Origin: Desulfobacterales bacterium
GTDB taxonomy: Bacteria; Desulfobacterota; Desulfobacteria; Desulfobacterales; UBA5852
Length of the DNA stretch: 6,875 nucleotides
Direction: 5' to 3'
Assembly (NCBI GenBank): GCA_016735415.1
Contig: JAERRP010000047.1
Coordinates: 1 to 6,875 of the forward strand
Position 1 is the stretch's first letter. Every line of letters begins with the position of its first letter. The translations under genes were made by a program, and so were the position numbers. Under the pieces are notes generated by a model. The model was not told where the DNA came from and searched no databases. It saw only the letters and a list, made by a program, of their open reading frames with translations. Below, in pieces: positions 1 through 5,434 of this stretch.

Positions 1-109
1 GTGCGGATAAACAATACCAATGACGATCTGCGAAATACCGTTCCGCCCGTTTGGCATCAAAATAAAACTGGACCGCAAAATCAAATCTCAAAGCCAGAGG
101 AGGCTTGTC

Positions 110-172
110 ATGCGAAAATCACTGACGGTGCAACGCGTTACACTCGCAACGGGACCCAGGAAAAGCTGGTAA
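110..172 (+). other. 20-codon open frame behind a strong ribosome binding site
   Basis: An ATG at 110 is preceded by AGAGGAGG (96-103) at six-base spacing, the best Shine-Dalgarno match in the first 300 bases. It opens a frame of only 20 codons (begins MRKSLTVQRV, ends RKSW) stopped by TAA at 170-172. The same frame is open upstream to an ATG at 20, without a ribosome binding site. The peptide is basic and has no motif I recognise. It could be a leader peptide, the start of a gene broken by frameshift, or chance. Only the start signal is well supported; expression is inference. Confidence 0.25.
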
Positions 173-338
173 ACGGGAAACACTCCTGAAAGGCAGCCGT
201 TCCTCCGTGCGCATCCGTGGCAAACATATCCGGGGGCGCTTTCCTGACAGAAACGGCAGGACGCAAGAATTCATTCGAGCACGCAAATGCTGGTGGCGGA
301 ACCTCCCGTTGCCGAACCCAAAATTGGAATAGGGACTA
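173..338. other. Leader region with no recognised gene
   Basis: Between the 20-codon frame and the Usp-like gene no reading frame looks like protein. One plus frame is open from 126 to a TAG at 330-332, in the same register as the Usp gene, but its translation is arginine-rich with no recognisable motif. That TAG blocks any upstream extension of the Usp-like gene. I see no tRNA, riboswitch core or clear hairpin terminator here. Confidence 0.4.
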
Positions 339-1169
339 TTGATTGTGGCCAATCTTCTCCACGTATACCGAAATACACCACTGGGCCGTGAAACTTTGAT
401 GCAATCACTCTATTTTTGCAAAACACTGGATCTCGGTTTAACCATTTATATCCCGGACGCCGTTAGTTTCATGATGTATTTCCACCACGATGCTGTTCAG
501 GTTGATTTAGACAGATCTTATCTCTCGGAGCCCGAGACAGCAAAGGAGCGGGTTCGATCACTGGCGGCGAAAGCGGGTATCAAGCCTGAATTCCTGGCCC
601 CCAAAAACAGGACGACAAGCGATCTGCCTGATGTTCCGACGCATTTCCAGTATATGTGCTGCCCCCGCAGCATCAGTGATCTGTCATCAAAAATCGGCTT
701 TGGATATATCGGCCCAAAGGTGAGGCGCATTGTCAAGTCGGCGCGGTTTCCCGTGCTGATGACATCACCGGTGTTCAAGGCCTGGAAGAGTGTGGCCGTT
801 TTGTTCGGCGGATCCGACGGGGCCTGTGAGGCACTTGAAACCGGGATACGGATCGCCAGACGCTCAGGATTTCCGCTGGACCTATTCGTTCAAATGGAGC
901 GGGAGGAGTTGTATTACACGAAGCGCATCCGTGAATCGGGGCTGGAAAAAGATCTGAATGCAATGGTGCGTCATTGGCTCCGGTTCGAAAAAGGCGAGTT
1001 TGCCAGCAACCTTTATGCTTTGCCCCATGATGCGATCGTGCTGGCCAGTGCCTATGGTCACGGGCTGATTAAACAGGTTCTTTTCGGAAGTAAGCTGGAA
1101 ACCGCACAGGCGACCCTCACCAACAACATCCTGGTCAGTGTCCCCCTGTACATCGCCAGCTGGACATAA
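339..1169 (+). CDS. Tandem universal stress protein (UspA-like) of 276 residues
   Basis: Probably a cytoplasmic nucleotide-binding stress protein with two Usp (Rossmann-like) folds in one chain; Usp proteins act in stress survival, but partner and ligand cannot be read from sequence. Domain 1 spans about residues 1-145: a short strand NLLHVYRNTP, a helix, then GFGYIGPKVRRIVKSARFPV, which occupies the position of the usual GxxG...G(S/T) loop and final strand. Domain 2 spans about 149-276, starting KSVAVLFGGSDGA and ending AYGHGLIKQVLFGSKLETAQ and NNILVSVPL. The last loop fits the ATP-binding pattern G-2x-G-9x-G(S/T) with the first Gly replaced by Ser (residues 237-251). The length fits two Usp domains of about 140. 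An in-frame TAG at 330-332 limits the start to TTG 339 or GTG 345; AGGG at 331-334 lies 4 or 10 bases upstream, so GTG is equally possible. The fold is fairly certain, the role is not. Confidence 0.8.
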   Translation: MIVANLLHVYRNTPLGRETLMQSLYFCKTLDLGLTIYIPDAVSFMMYFHHDAVQVDLDRSYLSEPETAKERVRSLAAKAGIKPEFLAPKNRTTSDLPDVPTHFQYMCCPRSISDLSSKIGFGYIGPKVRRIVKSARFPVLMTSPVFKAWKSVAVLFGGSDGACEALETGIRIARRSGFPLDLFVQMEREELYYTKRIRESGLEKDLNAMVRHWLRFEKGEFASNLYALPHDAIVLASAYGHGLIKQVLFGSKLETAQATLTNNILVSVPLYIASWT

Positions 1170-1192
1170 CGAAAAGCGAGAAGAACAGCGTT

Positions 1193-1264
1193 ATGACAAA
1201 CGCCGATCCCGAAATGCCCTCCCTGTTATTCGACACCCCCGGGTCATGGGAAAGGAGCTCATAG
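1193..1264 (+). other. 23-codon open frame between the Usp-like gene and the secreted protein
   Basis: An ATG 24 bases after the Usp stop opens a 23-codon frame (MTNADPEMPSLLF..., ending WERSS) closed by TAG at 1262-1264, 10 bases before the next ATG at 1275. Its 3' end contains AAAGGAG (1251-1257), the only good ribosome binding site for the next gene although 17 bases from it. The arrangement would allow translational coupling. Its own upstream sequence (GCGAGAAG) is a poor binding site. It may be a short peptide, a gene remnant or chance. Confidence 0.2.
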
Positions 1265-1274
1265 GCATCCAATA

Positions 1275-1880
1275 ATGGAACTGAAAACGGCTGCTAAAAT
1301 CCTTTTTGTGGTCATCGTGCTGGTGCCTTCGCATCCAGGTGTATCTCTGTCAGAAACGGATAGGGACATTCAGGAAATGCAGACGATTACGGATTTTTCG
1401 TATCATGCGGATTCGGGTGATTCCCTGGAAACAGCACGTGCACTGACTCTTTTTGGCGCTAAATATAAGGCTGTTTTATGGTCAGCCGAACATCTGGCCG
1501 GAAGGGAATTGCTGCAAGATTATGGAGACAAGCAAAGGGAGGTCTTCTGCCTCGTGGCAGATGAACTGCAATCCCGCATTATTGATGAATCGTTCTCTAA
1601 AAAGAACAGCACTTATACGATCAAGATTAAAATCGCCGTTTCACTGAGGGACTTTGTCAGAGCTGAGATCAGGAATCCTGCATTGAAATCGATGCGGTTG
1701 ATCAGTTGGATTGAACAGCCGGATAGAGGCCGACAATTTTTCGAACAGCATATGGCAAATCAACCGTTGAATAAAACCGTATCGGGCTTGAATATCCTTA
1801 AAATGGTATTTGCAATCCAATCTTACGTGCGATCGGCTCCTCCAATCATGCATAGGTTCTTCCTCCGTTCTGCCCGATAA
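1275..1880 (+). CDS. Secreted protein of unknown function, probably with an altered C-terminus
   Basis: The 201-residue product begins with a lysine-containing stretch and a hydrophobic core (about residues 9-18, ILFVVIVLVP), then a polar region, so a Sec signal peptide with export across the inner membrane is likely. Residues 52-135 form the conserved-looking part: ETARALTLFGAKYKAVLWSA, then DYGDKQREVFCLVADELQ, then an alternating YTIKIKIAV strand. I associate this pattern with uncharacterised exported proteins of delta-proteobacteria, from memory only. The last 60 residues (from about 140) have no pattern I know, and the frame ends just where a phosphatase remnant on the other strand begins, so the tail may be replaced or frameshifted. 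The start ATG 1275 is the only sensible one in frame, although the AAAGGAG at 1251-1257 is far upstream. The gene is visibly richer in A+T than those after 1880. No enzymatic motif is seen. Confidence 0.65.
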   Translation: MELKTAAKILFVVIVLVPSHPGVSLSETDRDIQEMQTITDFSYHADSGDSLETARALTLFGAKYKAVLWSAEHLAGRELLQDYGDKQREVFCLVADELQSRIIDESFSKKNSTYTIKIKIAVSLRDFVRAEIRNPALKSMRLISWIEQPDRGRQFFEQHMANQPLNKTVSGLNILKMVFAIQSYVRSAPPIMHRFFLRSAR

Positions 1881-1886
1881 GGGGTC

Positions 1887-2200
1887 TTGAAAGCGCGTTT
1901 TACCGAACATGGCACCGTTCCGGTCGTAGGCTTCCCAGATACCGTCCGTGCCCACGGCAATCACCTGACCGGGCCGCAGCCCGTTACGGGTGACGATTGG
2001 ATAAACAGCGGTTTCGTCGATCCCCAGGGCCAGGCCATCTCCCTGCAGTTCCTCGAAACGATCCCGCCCCGGGTCGTAGAGCAGGGCCGGTTCGTGGCCG
2101 GCCCGCACCCATTCGAAGTGCTTGCGGGCCAGTTCGACGGTGAGAAAAAAAGGGTCATGAAATGGCCGCTGGTGCTGTCTTGGGATTCCATTGGGATTAT
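1887..2200 (-). pseudogene. Remnant of a SpoIIE/RsbU-type PP2C serine phosphatase
   Basis: Read on the minus strand, about 100 codons match the middle of an RsbU-like PP2C domain, the enzymes that dephosphorylate anti-sigma antagonist proteins. In order: QDSTSGHFMTLFF, then after a frame change LTVELARKHFEWV, AGHEPALLYDP, GDGLALGID, PGQVIAVGTDGIWEAYDRNG and MFGKTRF. The TDG aspartate is a metal ligand of the family. FMTLFF and LTVEL lie in different frames, joined at a run of seven T on the minus strand (2145-2151); eight would restore the frame, so a one-base loss or a sequencing error is visible. The upstream part with the first metal-binding Asp, any sensor domain, and the C-terminal QxDDiTlv block are all absent. 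Sequence from 2201 to about 2290 gives only a weak possible trace (EVNILL in another frame). Family assignment is strong; it cannot encode a working enzyme. Confidence 0.8.
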
Positions 2201-2321
2201 CGCCTTTGCTTTACTGGCAACAGGATATTGACCTCTCCGGATGTTGTCAAGAATGCGGACCGCAAGGATCGGTGCGCTGCGTCGGAAGCGCCGGCGTTAA
2301 CCCCGCCTGACGGCCTTGTGC

Positions 2322-3392
2322 TCACAGCGCATCCCCGACCGGCAGGCGGCCGATGCGATCATTGGTGAGGGTGCCCAGGTAGATGAAACCGTCATGTTCC
2401 TGCACCGAGGTTACGCTTTGCAGATGGTCGCCGTCGGTATCATGGAGACTCCGGACGATCCGCCCCGCTTCGTCCATGGCCAGCACGAGCCCGTATGCGC
2501 GGGGTTTGGGCAGCAGATCCCGGGGCAGGCGGGCCATCAGGTTTTTGGCCCAGGGGTAAGGGTGCAGAAGATCCAGCAGGTCTTTACGGACGGTCATCAG
2601 GGCCACCCAGAAAATACCCCGGCGGTTTCCGGAAATCCCGTCCGGAAAACCCGGCAGGTTATCGGCCCAGATCTCGTGCTGTCCCCGGCGGGGCCCCTTC
2701 AGCCAGTAGCGCACGATGCGATAGCGAAACGTTTCGCACACCAGCACGAAATCTTCTGCGCTGGAAAGCGCCACCCCGTTGGCAAAGTAAAGATCTTTGA
2801 GAAGCACTTCGGTTCGCCCGCTTTGAGGATCAAAACGGATCAGCCGGCCGTAGGGCCGGGCTCCGAGGCCGTCGAGCAGGTGATCTTCCATGTGATGGCG
2901 GGAACTGGCATCCGAAAAATAAATCGTGCCGTCCGCCGCGATGTCCAGATCGTCCGTAAATCCAAAGGGCAGGCCTTCGGCCGCGGTGAGCAGAACACGC
3001 ACCTCCCCCCGGGGATTGACGGACAGGAGTCCTTTTACGGCATCGCATACGATCAGGTTGCCCTCACGGTCGAAATGCAGCCCCAGCGGACGGCCACCGG
3101 TGTCGGCAAAGGTTTCCACCCGGCCCTGGGCATCGATTCGCAGGATGCGCCCGTCCGCCGTCCCGCCGTAGACACGCCCCTGGGCATCCACGTCCACGTC
3201 TTCCGCGCCGACAACCTGGCCCCGGCCGATGAGTTCGGCGGTCTTGAGTTTGTCATTGGGCGCCAGCACCCCGGTCAGGGCCGGTGCCGGTGGGGGCCGA
3301 TAAGCGGCCGAATCCAGCGGCCCGGGCACCAGGGCCAGGTAACCGCTGGACAGCATGATAAGAACCAGCAATCCGAGCAGGGCTTTTTTCAT
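2322..3392 (-). CDS. Exported SMP-30/gluconolactonase-like (strictosidine synthase family) beta-propeller protein
   Basis: The 356-residue product has the repeated blade pattern of six-bladed propellers: EDVDVDAQGRVYGGTADGRI (64-83), GLHFDREGNLIVCD (104-117), TDDLDIAADGTIYFSD (146-161), and the strictosidine-synthase signature LYFANGVALSSAEDFVLVCE (201-220) followed by RYRIVRYWLKGP and NLPGFPDGI (246-253). Bacterial and animal (APMAP-like) members are thought to be metal-dependent lactonases or arylesterases; plant strictosidine synthases are relatives with another chemistry, so the substrate is open. Residues 1-24 (MKKALLGLLVLIMLSSGYLA...) form a signal peptide or N-terminal anchor, placing the protein outside the cytoplasm. 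The start at 3392 is fixed by AAGGAGGT six bases upstream and by the Lys-Lys/hydrophobic start; a longer in-frame reading to 3497 adds unrelated residues. The end lies about 120 bases from the phosphatase remnant. It runs in the same direction as the zinc-ribbon-like gene upstream, 120 bases away, so co-transcription is possible. Confidence 0.85.
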   Translation of the reverse strand: MKKALLGLLVLIMLSSGYLALVPGPLDSAAYRPPPAPALTGVLAPNDKLKTAELIGRGQVVGAEDVDVDAQGRVYGGTADGRILRIDAQGRVETFADTGGRPLGLHFDREGNLIVCDAVKGLLSVNPRGEVRVLLTAAEGLPFGFTDDLDIAADGTIYFSDASSRHHMEDHLLDGLGARPYGRLIRFDPQSGRTEVLLKDLYFANGVALSSAEDFVLVCETFRYRIVRYWLKGPRRGQHEIWADNLPGFPDGISGNRRGIFWVALMTVRKDLLDLLHPYPWAKNLMARLPRDLLPKPRAYGLVLAMDEAGRIVRSLHDTDGDHLQSVTSVQEHDGFIYLGTLTNDRIGRLPVGDAL

Positions 3393-3512
3393 AAGGACCT
3401 CCTTGATACCGGGGGGTTCACTCTCGCGGGTTGCCGCTTTTGACGACCGGCCGGGTGGGTCCATCGGCGCACGGCCTTGTCGACCAGCCCAAAACATGCG
3501 CCCGCGTAACCC

Positions 3513-3983
3513 TTATTCCCGGCCGTGACCCTTATCTATCGCCGCCGCGATCTCGGCGACGCGCGTCGAGATATCCCGGACCGTCATCCGGCGGTGATCG
3601 ATCCACCATTGGGCCGTGGTCTGTACCTGCCATTCCTGAATAAAACCTTCAAAGGCCCTGGCGGAGCGTTTCTGCACCGCTTCATTGTCGTGTCTGAGAC
3701 TCTGCTGCAGGTAATTGACCTTGTTGATCAATTCGGCCCGGATCTTTTCGGCCCAGGTGACCATCTTGGCGGATCCGGTCAGTTCCGGAAACCCCTGGTC
3801 CTGATGGCTGCGGGTCAGTCTGGCGGTCTGTTGACGGGCATAGTCCTTTTTACACGGGTCGCAGTACCAGTCCTTTTTATCCACCAGGAAAAGGTTTTTG
3901 GAATGACTCTCAAAAAGCTGGACTTTGAAGGTGCGACGGCAGGTTTTGCATCTTACGTCATAGTTAAAGGTGTCTTCAGGCAT
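3513..3983 (-). CDS. Small protein with a CxxC-x25-CxxC zinc-ribbon-like head, function unknown
   Basis: The 156-residue product starts with two cysteine pairs, C12-x2-C15 and C41-x2-C44 (RCKTC, YCDPC), spaced as in a zinc ribbon with a beta hairpin between (FKVQLFESHSKNLFLVD). This likely binds one structural zinc. Residues 50-156 are charged and probably helical (WAEKIRAELINKVNYLQQSL, later WQVQTTAQWWIDHRRMT), with a Trp-rich segment. There is no signal peptide, so it should be cytoplasmic. I do not recognise the family; DNA, RNA or protein binding are all possible. ATG 3983 is the only start available because an in-frame stop lies three codons upstream. The binding site is weak: the nearest GGGAG is about 17 bases upstream, in the loop of a hairpin. 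Codon use matches its high-G+C neighbours. Confidence 0.7.
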   Translation of the reverse strand: MPEDTFNYDVRCKTCRRTFKVQLFESHSKNLFLVDKKDWYCDPCKKDYARQQTARLTRSHQDQGFPELTGSAKMVTWAEKIRAELINKVNYLQQSLRHDNEAVQKRSARAFEGFIQEWQVQTTAQWWIDHRRMTVRDISTRVAEIAAAIDKGHGRE

Positions 3984-3994
3984 GAGTATTCACG

Positions 3995-4016
3995 GGACCG
4001 TCTCCCGACGGCGTCC
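3995..4016 (-). promoter_or_regulatory. Hairpin in the 5' leader of the zinc-ribbon-like gene
   Basis: CCGTC (3998-4002) and GACGG (4007-4011) pair around a four-base loop, and outer GGA/TCC (3995-3997 with 4014-4016) extend the stem past a two-base bulge. In the minus-strand transcript the loop carries the GGGA of the only purine-rich Shine-Dalgarno-like sequence upstream of the start at 3983. It lacks a U-tract in that direction, so it does not look like a terminator. A regulatory role is inference. Confidence 0.25.
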
Positions 4017-4141
4017 TTTCTGACAATTACGAACTTATTATTTTCACGAGCTCTAAACCACATGAAACAGACAAATACGCTGATAAGACGCCTACCCCGA
4101 CGATTCCACTTATTCAAGAAATTTCTGCAACAGAAGTCACT

Positions 4142-4301
4142 TTAGGGTTCGCGCGAGGATTCCATCGGGAAGCTAACCGCTGCCTGCCCCGGATTCATTG
4201 CGTACCGCCAGCGTGCCGTCTTCGCTGTCATCCCACCAGGTATGGCCTTTCCGGTTATAGACCTCGTTGTTGATCTCCACGATAGCCTCCATGTTCAGCA
4301 T
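4142..4301 (-). pseudogene. N-terminal remnant of a UbiG-like SAM-dependent methyltransferase
   Basis: An ATG at 4301 (minus strand) opens a 42-codon frame ending with TAG at 4173-4175. Residues 9-25, EINNEVYNRKGHTWWDD, followed by DGTLAVRN, closely resemble the start of UbiG/3-demethylubiquinone-type methyltransferases, where a [D/N]NE-[IV]YN...TWWD segment precedes LR...NPVR and the SAM fold. After LA the frame seems to shift: the next frame reads YAMNPGQAAVSF to a TAA at 4142-4144, and MNP is what the family shows there. The SAM-binding motif I (GxGxG) and the rest, about 200 residues, are missing. There is no good ribosome binding site. A 42-residue functional peptide is the alternative, but truncation is far likelier. 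This stub is all that I can recognise between 4017 and 4329. Confidence 0.65.
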
Positions 4302-4329
4302 GGGGAGTTACAGGGAAGTCCCCACCTTA

Positions 4330-4357
4330 TTGACAGACTGAGGCCAACCCTTAATGT
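4330..4357 (+). promoter_or_regulatory. Candidate sigma-70-type promoter for the oxidoreductase gene
   Basis: A perfect TTGACA (4330-4335) is followed after 16 bases by TAATGT (4352-4357), a fair -10 element. It lies about 55 bases before the ATG at 4414 in a locally A+T-rich gap. The -35 match is strong, the -10 moderate, and 16 bases is slightly short. Confidence 0.4.
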
Positions 4358-4371
4358 AGGTCCATCGAAAT

Positions 4372-4388
4372 AACCACTGAAATTGGTT
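4372..4388 (+). promoter_or_regulatory. Inverted repeat between promoter and start codon, possible operator
   Basis: AACCA (4372-4376), seven bases, then TGGTT (4384-4388) form a perfect short inverted repeat just downstream of the candidate -10 element, where a repressor could block transcription. It could equally be a small hairpin in the leader. The half-sites are short, so chance is not excluded. Confidence 0.25.
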
Positions 4389-4413
4389 TCAAAACATCCC
4401 AAGGGAGGCCCCT

Positions 4414-5403
4414 ATGCCCAGAATCGTTCGTTTTCATGAAACCGGCGAAGCCGATGTCCTTAAACTGGAAGAACGGCCACCGGTTGAACCCGGCCAGGGC
4501 GAAGTGCGCCTGAAGGTGGAGGCCATCGGCCTCAACCGCGCCGAAGTGCTGTTTCGCCAGGGGTTGTATCTGGAAGCCCCGGAACTGCCGTCGCGCATCG
4601 GCTATGAAGCCGCCGGGGTGATCGACGCCGTGGGCGCCGGGGTCAACGACATCAAAATCGGGGATCGCGTCAGCACCATCCCCTCCTTTTCGGTGGGCAA
4701 ATACGGTGTCTACGGCGAAAGCGCCATTGTGCCGGACTATGCCGTGGCGCATTACCCCGAGAGGATGTCCGCCGTTGAAGGCGCGGCCATCTGGATGCAA
4801 TACCTGACCGCTTACGGCGCCTTGATTGAACTCGGGAAAATGGAAAAAGAGCATGTGGTGTTGATCACCGCGGCCAGCAGCAGTGTCGGTCTGGCCGCCA
4901 TCCAGATCACCAAATCCATCGGGGCCCTGGCGGTGGCCACCACCCGCGGCCCGGACAAAAAACCTTTCCTGCTGGAAGCCGGTGCCGACCATGTGATCGT
5001 GACTGAAGAAGAAGATCTGGCGCAACAGGCGCAGGCGCTGACCAACGGCCGGGGCGCCGACCTCATCTTCGATCCGGTGGCCGGTCCCTTCCTGGAAAAG
5101 CTGGCCCGGGCCGCCGCGCCCGGGGCCGTCATTTTCGAATACGGCGCCCTGTCTCTGGAACCGACGCCGTATCCGTTGTTCGATGCCCTCGGCAAGGGTC
5201 TCAGTATCCGCGGCTACACGCTGTTCGAAATCGTGAAGCAGCCCGACATGCTGGCCGCCGGCAAACAGTTTGTCTACGATGGTCTCGCATCCGGTGACCT
5301 CAAACCCGTGATCGACAGCACTTTCCCATTGGACGACATCGCCGGGGCGCACCGCTACATGGAGTCCAACCGGCAAAAAGGCAAGATCGTTGTGACGGTG
5401 TGA
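4414..5403 (+). CDS. Zinc-independent quinone oxidoreductase-like MDR protein
   Basis: The 329-residue product has the two-domain medium-chain dehydrogenase/reductase layout at the usual length. The N-terminal GroES-like domain (about 1-125) shows GEVRLKVEAIGLNRAEVLFR (29-48), RIGYEAAGVIDAVGAGV (61-77) and GDRV. The Rossmann domain (about 126-270) carries the nucleotide loop ITAASSSVGLAAIQI (151-165), with SSSVG where many relatives have AGGVG, then GADLIFDPVAGP and the C-terminal PLDDIAGAHRYMES. There is no cysteine at all, so neither the catalytic nor the structural zinc site of alcohol dehydrogenases exists. NAD(P)H-dependent reduction of quinones, enones or aldehydes in the cytoplasm is the family role; the substrate is unknown. 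The start follows AGGGAGG at five-base spacing. It appears to be a single-gene unit with its own promoter, converging on the patatin-like gene with 31 bases between stops and no clear terminator. Confidence 0.9.
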   Translation: MPRIVRFHETGEADVLKLEERPPVEPGQGEVRLKVEAIGLNRAEVLFRQGLYLEAPELPSRIGYEAAGVIDAVGAGVNDIKIGDRVSTIPSFSVGKYGVYGESAIVPDYAVAHYPERMSAVEGAAIWMQYLTAYGALIELGKMEKEHVVLITAASSSVGLAAIQITKSIGALAVATTRGPDKKPFLLEAGADHVIVTEEEDLAQQAQALTNGRGADLIFDPVAGPFLEKLARAAAPGAVIFEYGALSLEPTPYPLFDALGKGLSIRGYTLFEIVKQPDMLAAGKQFVYDGLASGDLKPVIDSTFPLDDIAGAHRYMESNRQKGKIVVTV

Positions 5404-5434
5404 CAAGCGCTTCAGGAAAGCACAGGCGTGACCA

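Noticed and set aside
1..189. Possible gene starting at the first base (62 codons)
   Set aside because: It has no recognisable motif, and the strong ribosome binding site at 96-103 serves an ATG in another frame.
2145..2151. Programmed frameshift in the phosphatase at the T7 run
   Set aside because: The run could in principle slip, but the phosphatase also lacks both ends of its domain, so simple decay or a sequencing error explains it better.
2316..3443. Long plus-strand open frame (about 375 codons) over the SMP-30-like gene
   Set aside because: It is antisense to a gene with clear propeller motifs, a signal peptide and a strong ribosome binding site. Its translation is rich in Gly, Pro, Gln and His without any motif, as expected for the opposite strand of a high-G+C gene.
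3525..4145. Plus-strand frame of about 206 codons over the zinc-ribbon-like gene
   Set aside because: The opposite strand carries ordered CxxC pairs and better protein-like composition; this frame has no ribosome binding site or motif.
5404..5434. Bidirectional terminator between the converging oxidoreductase and patatin-like genes
   Set aside because: I could not find a convincing stem with a flanking T-run in these 31 bases.
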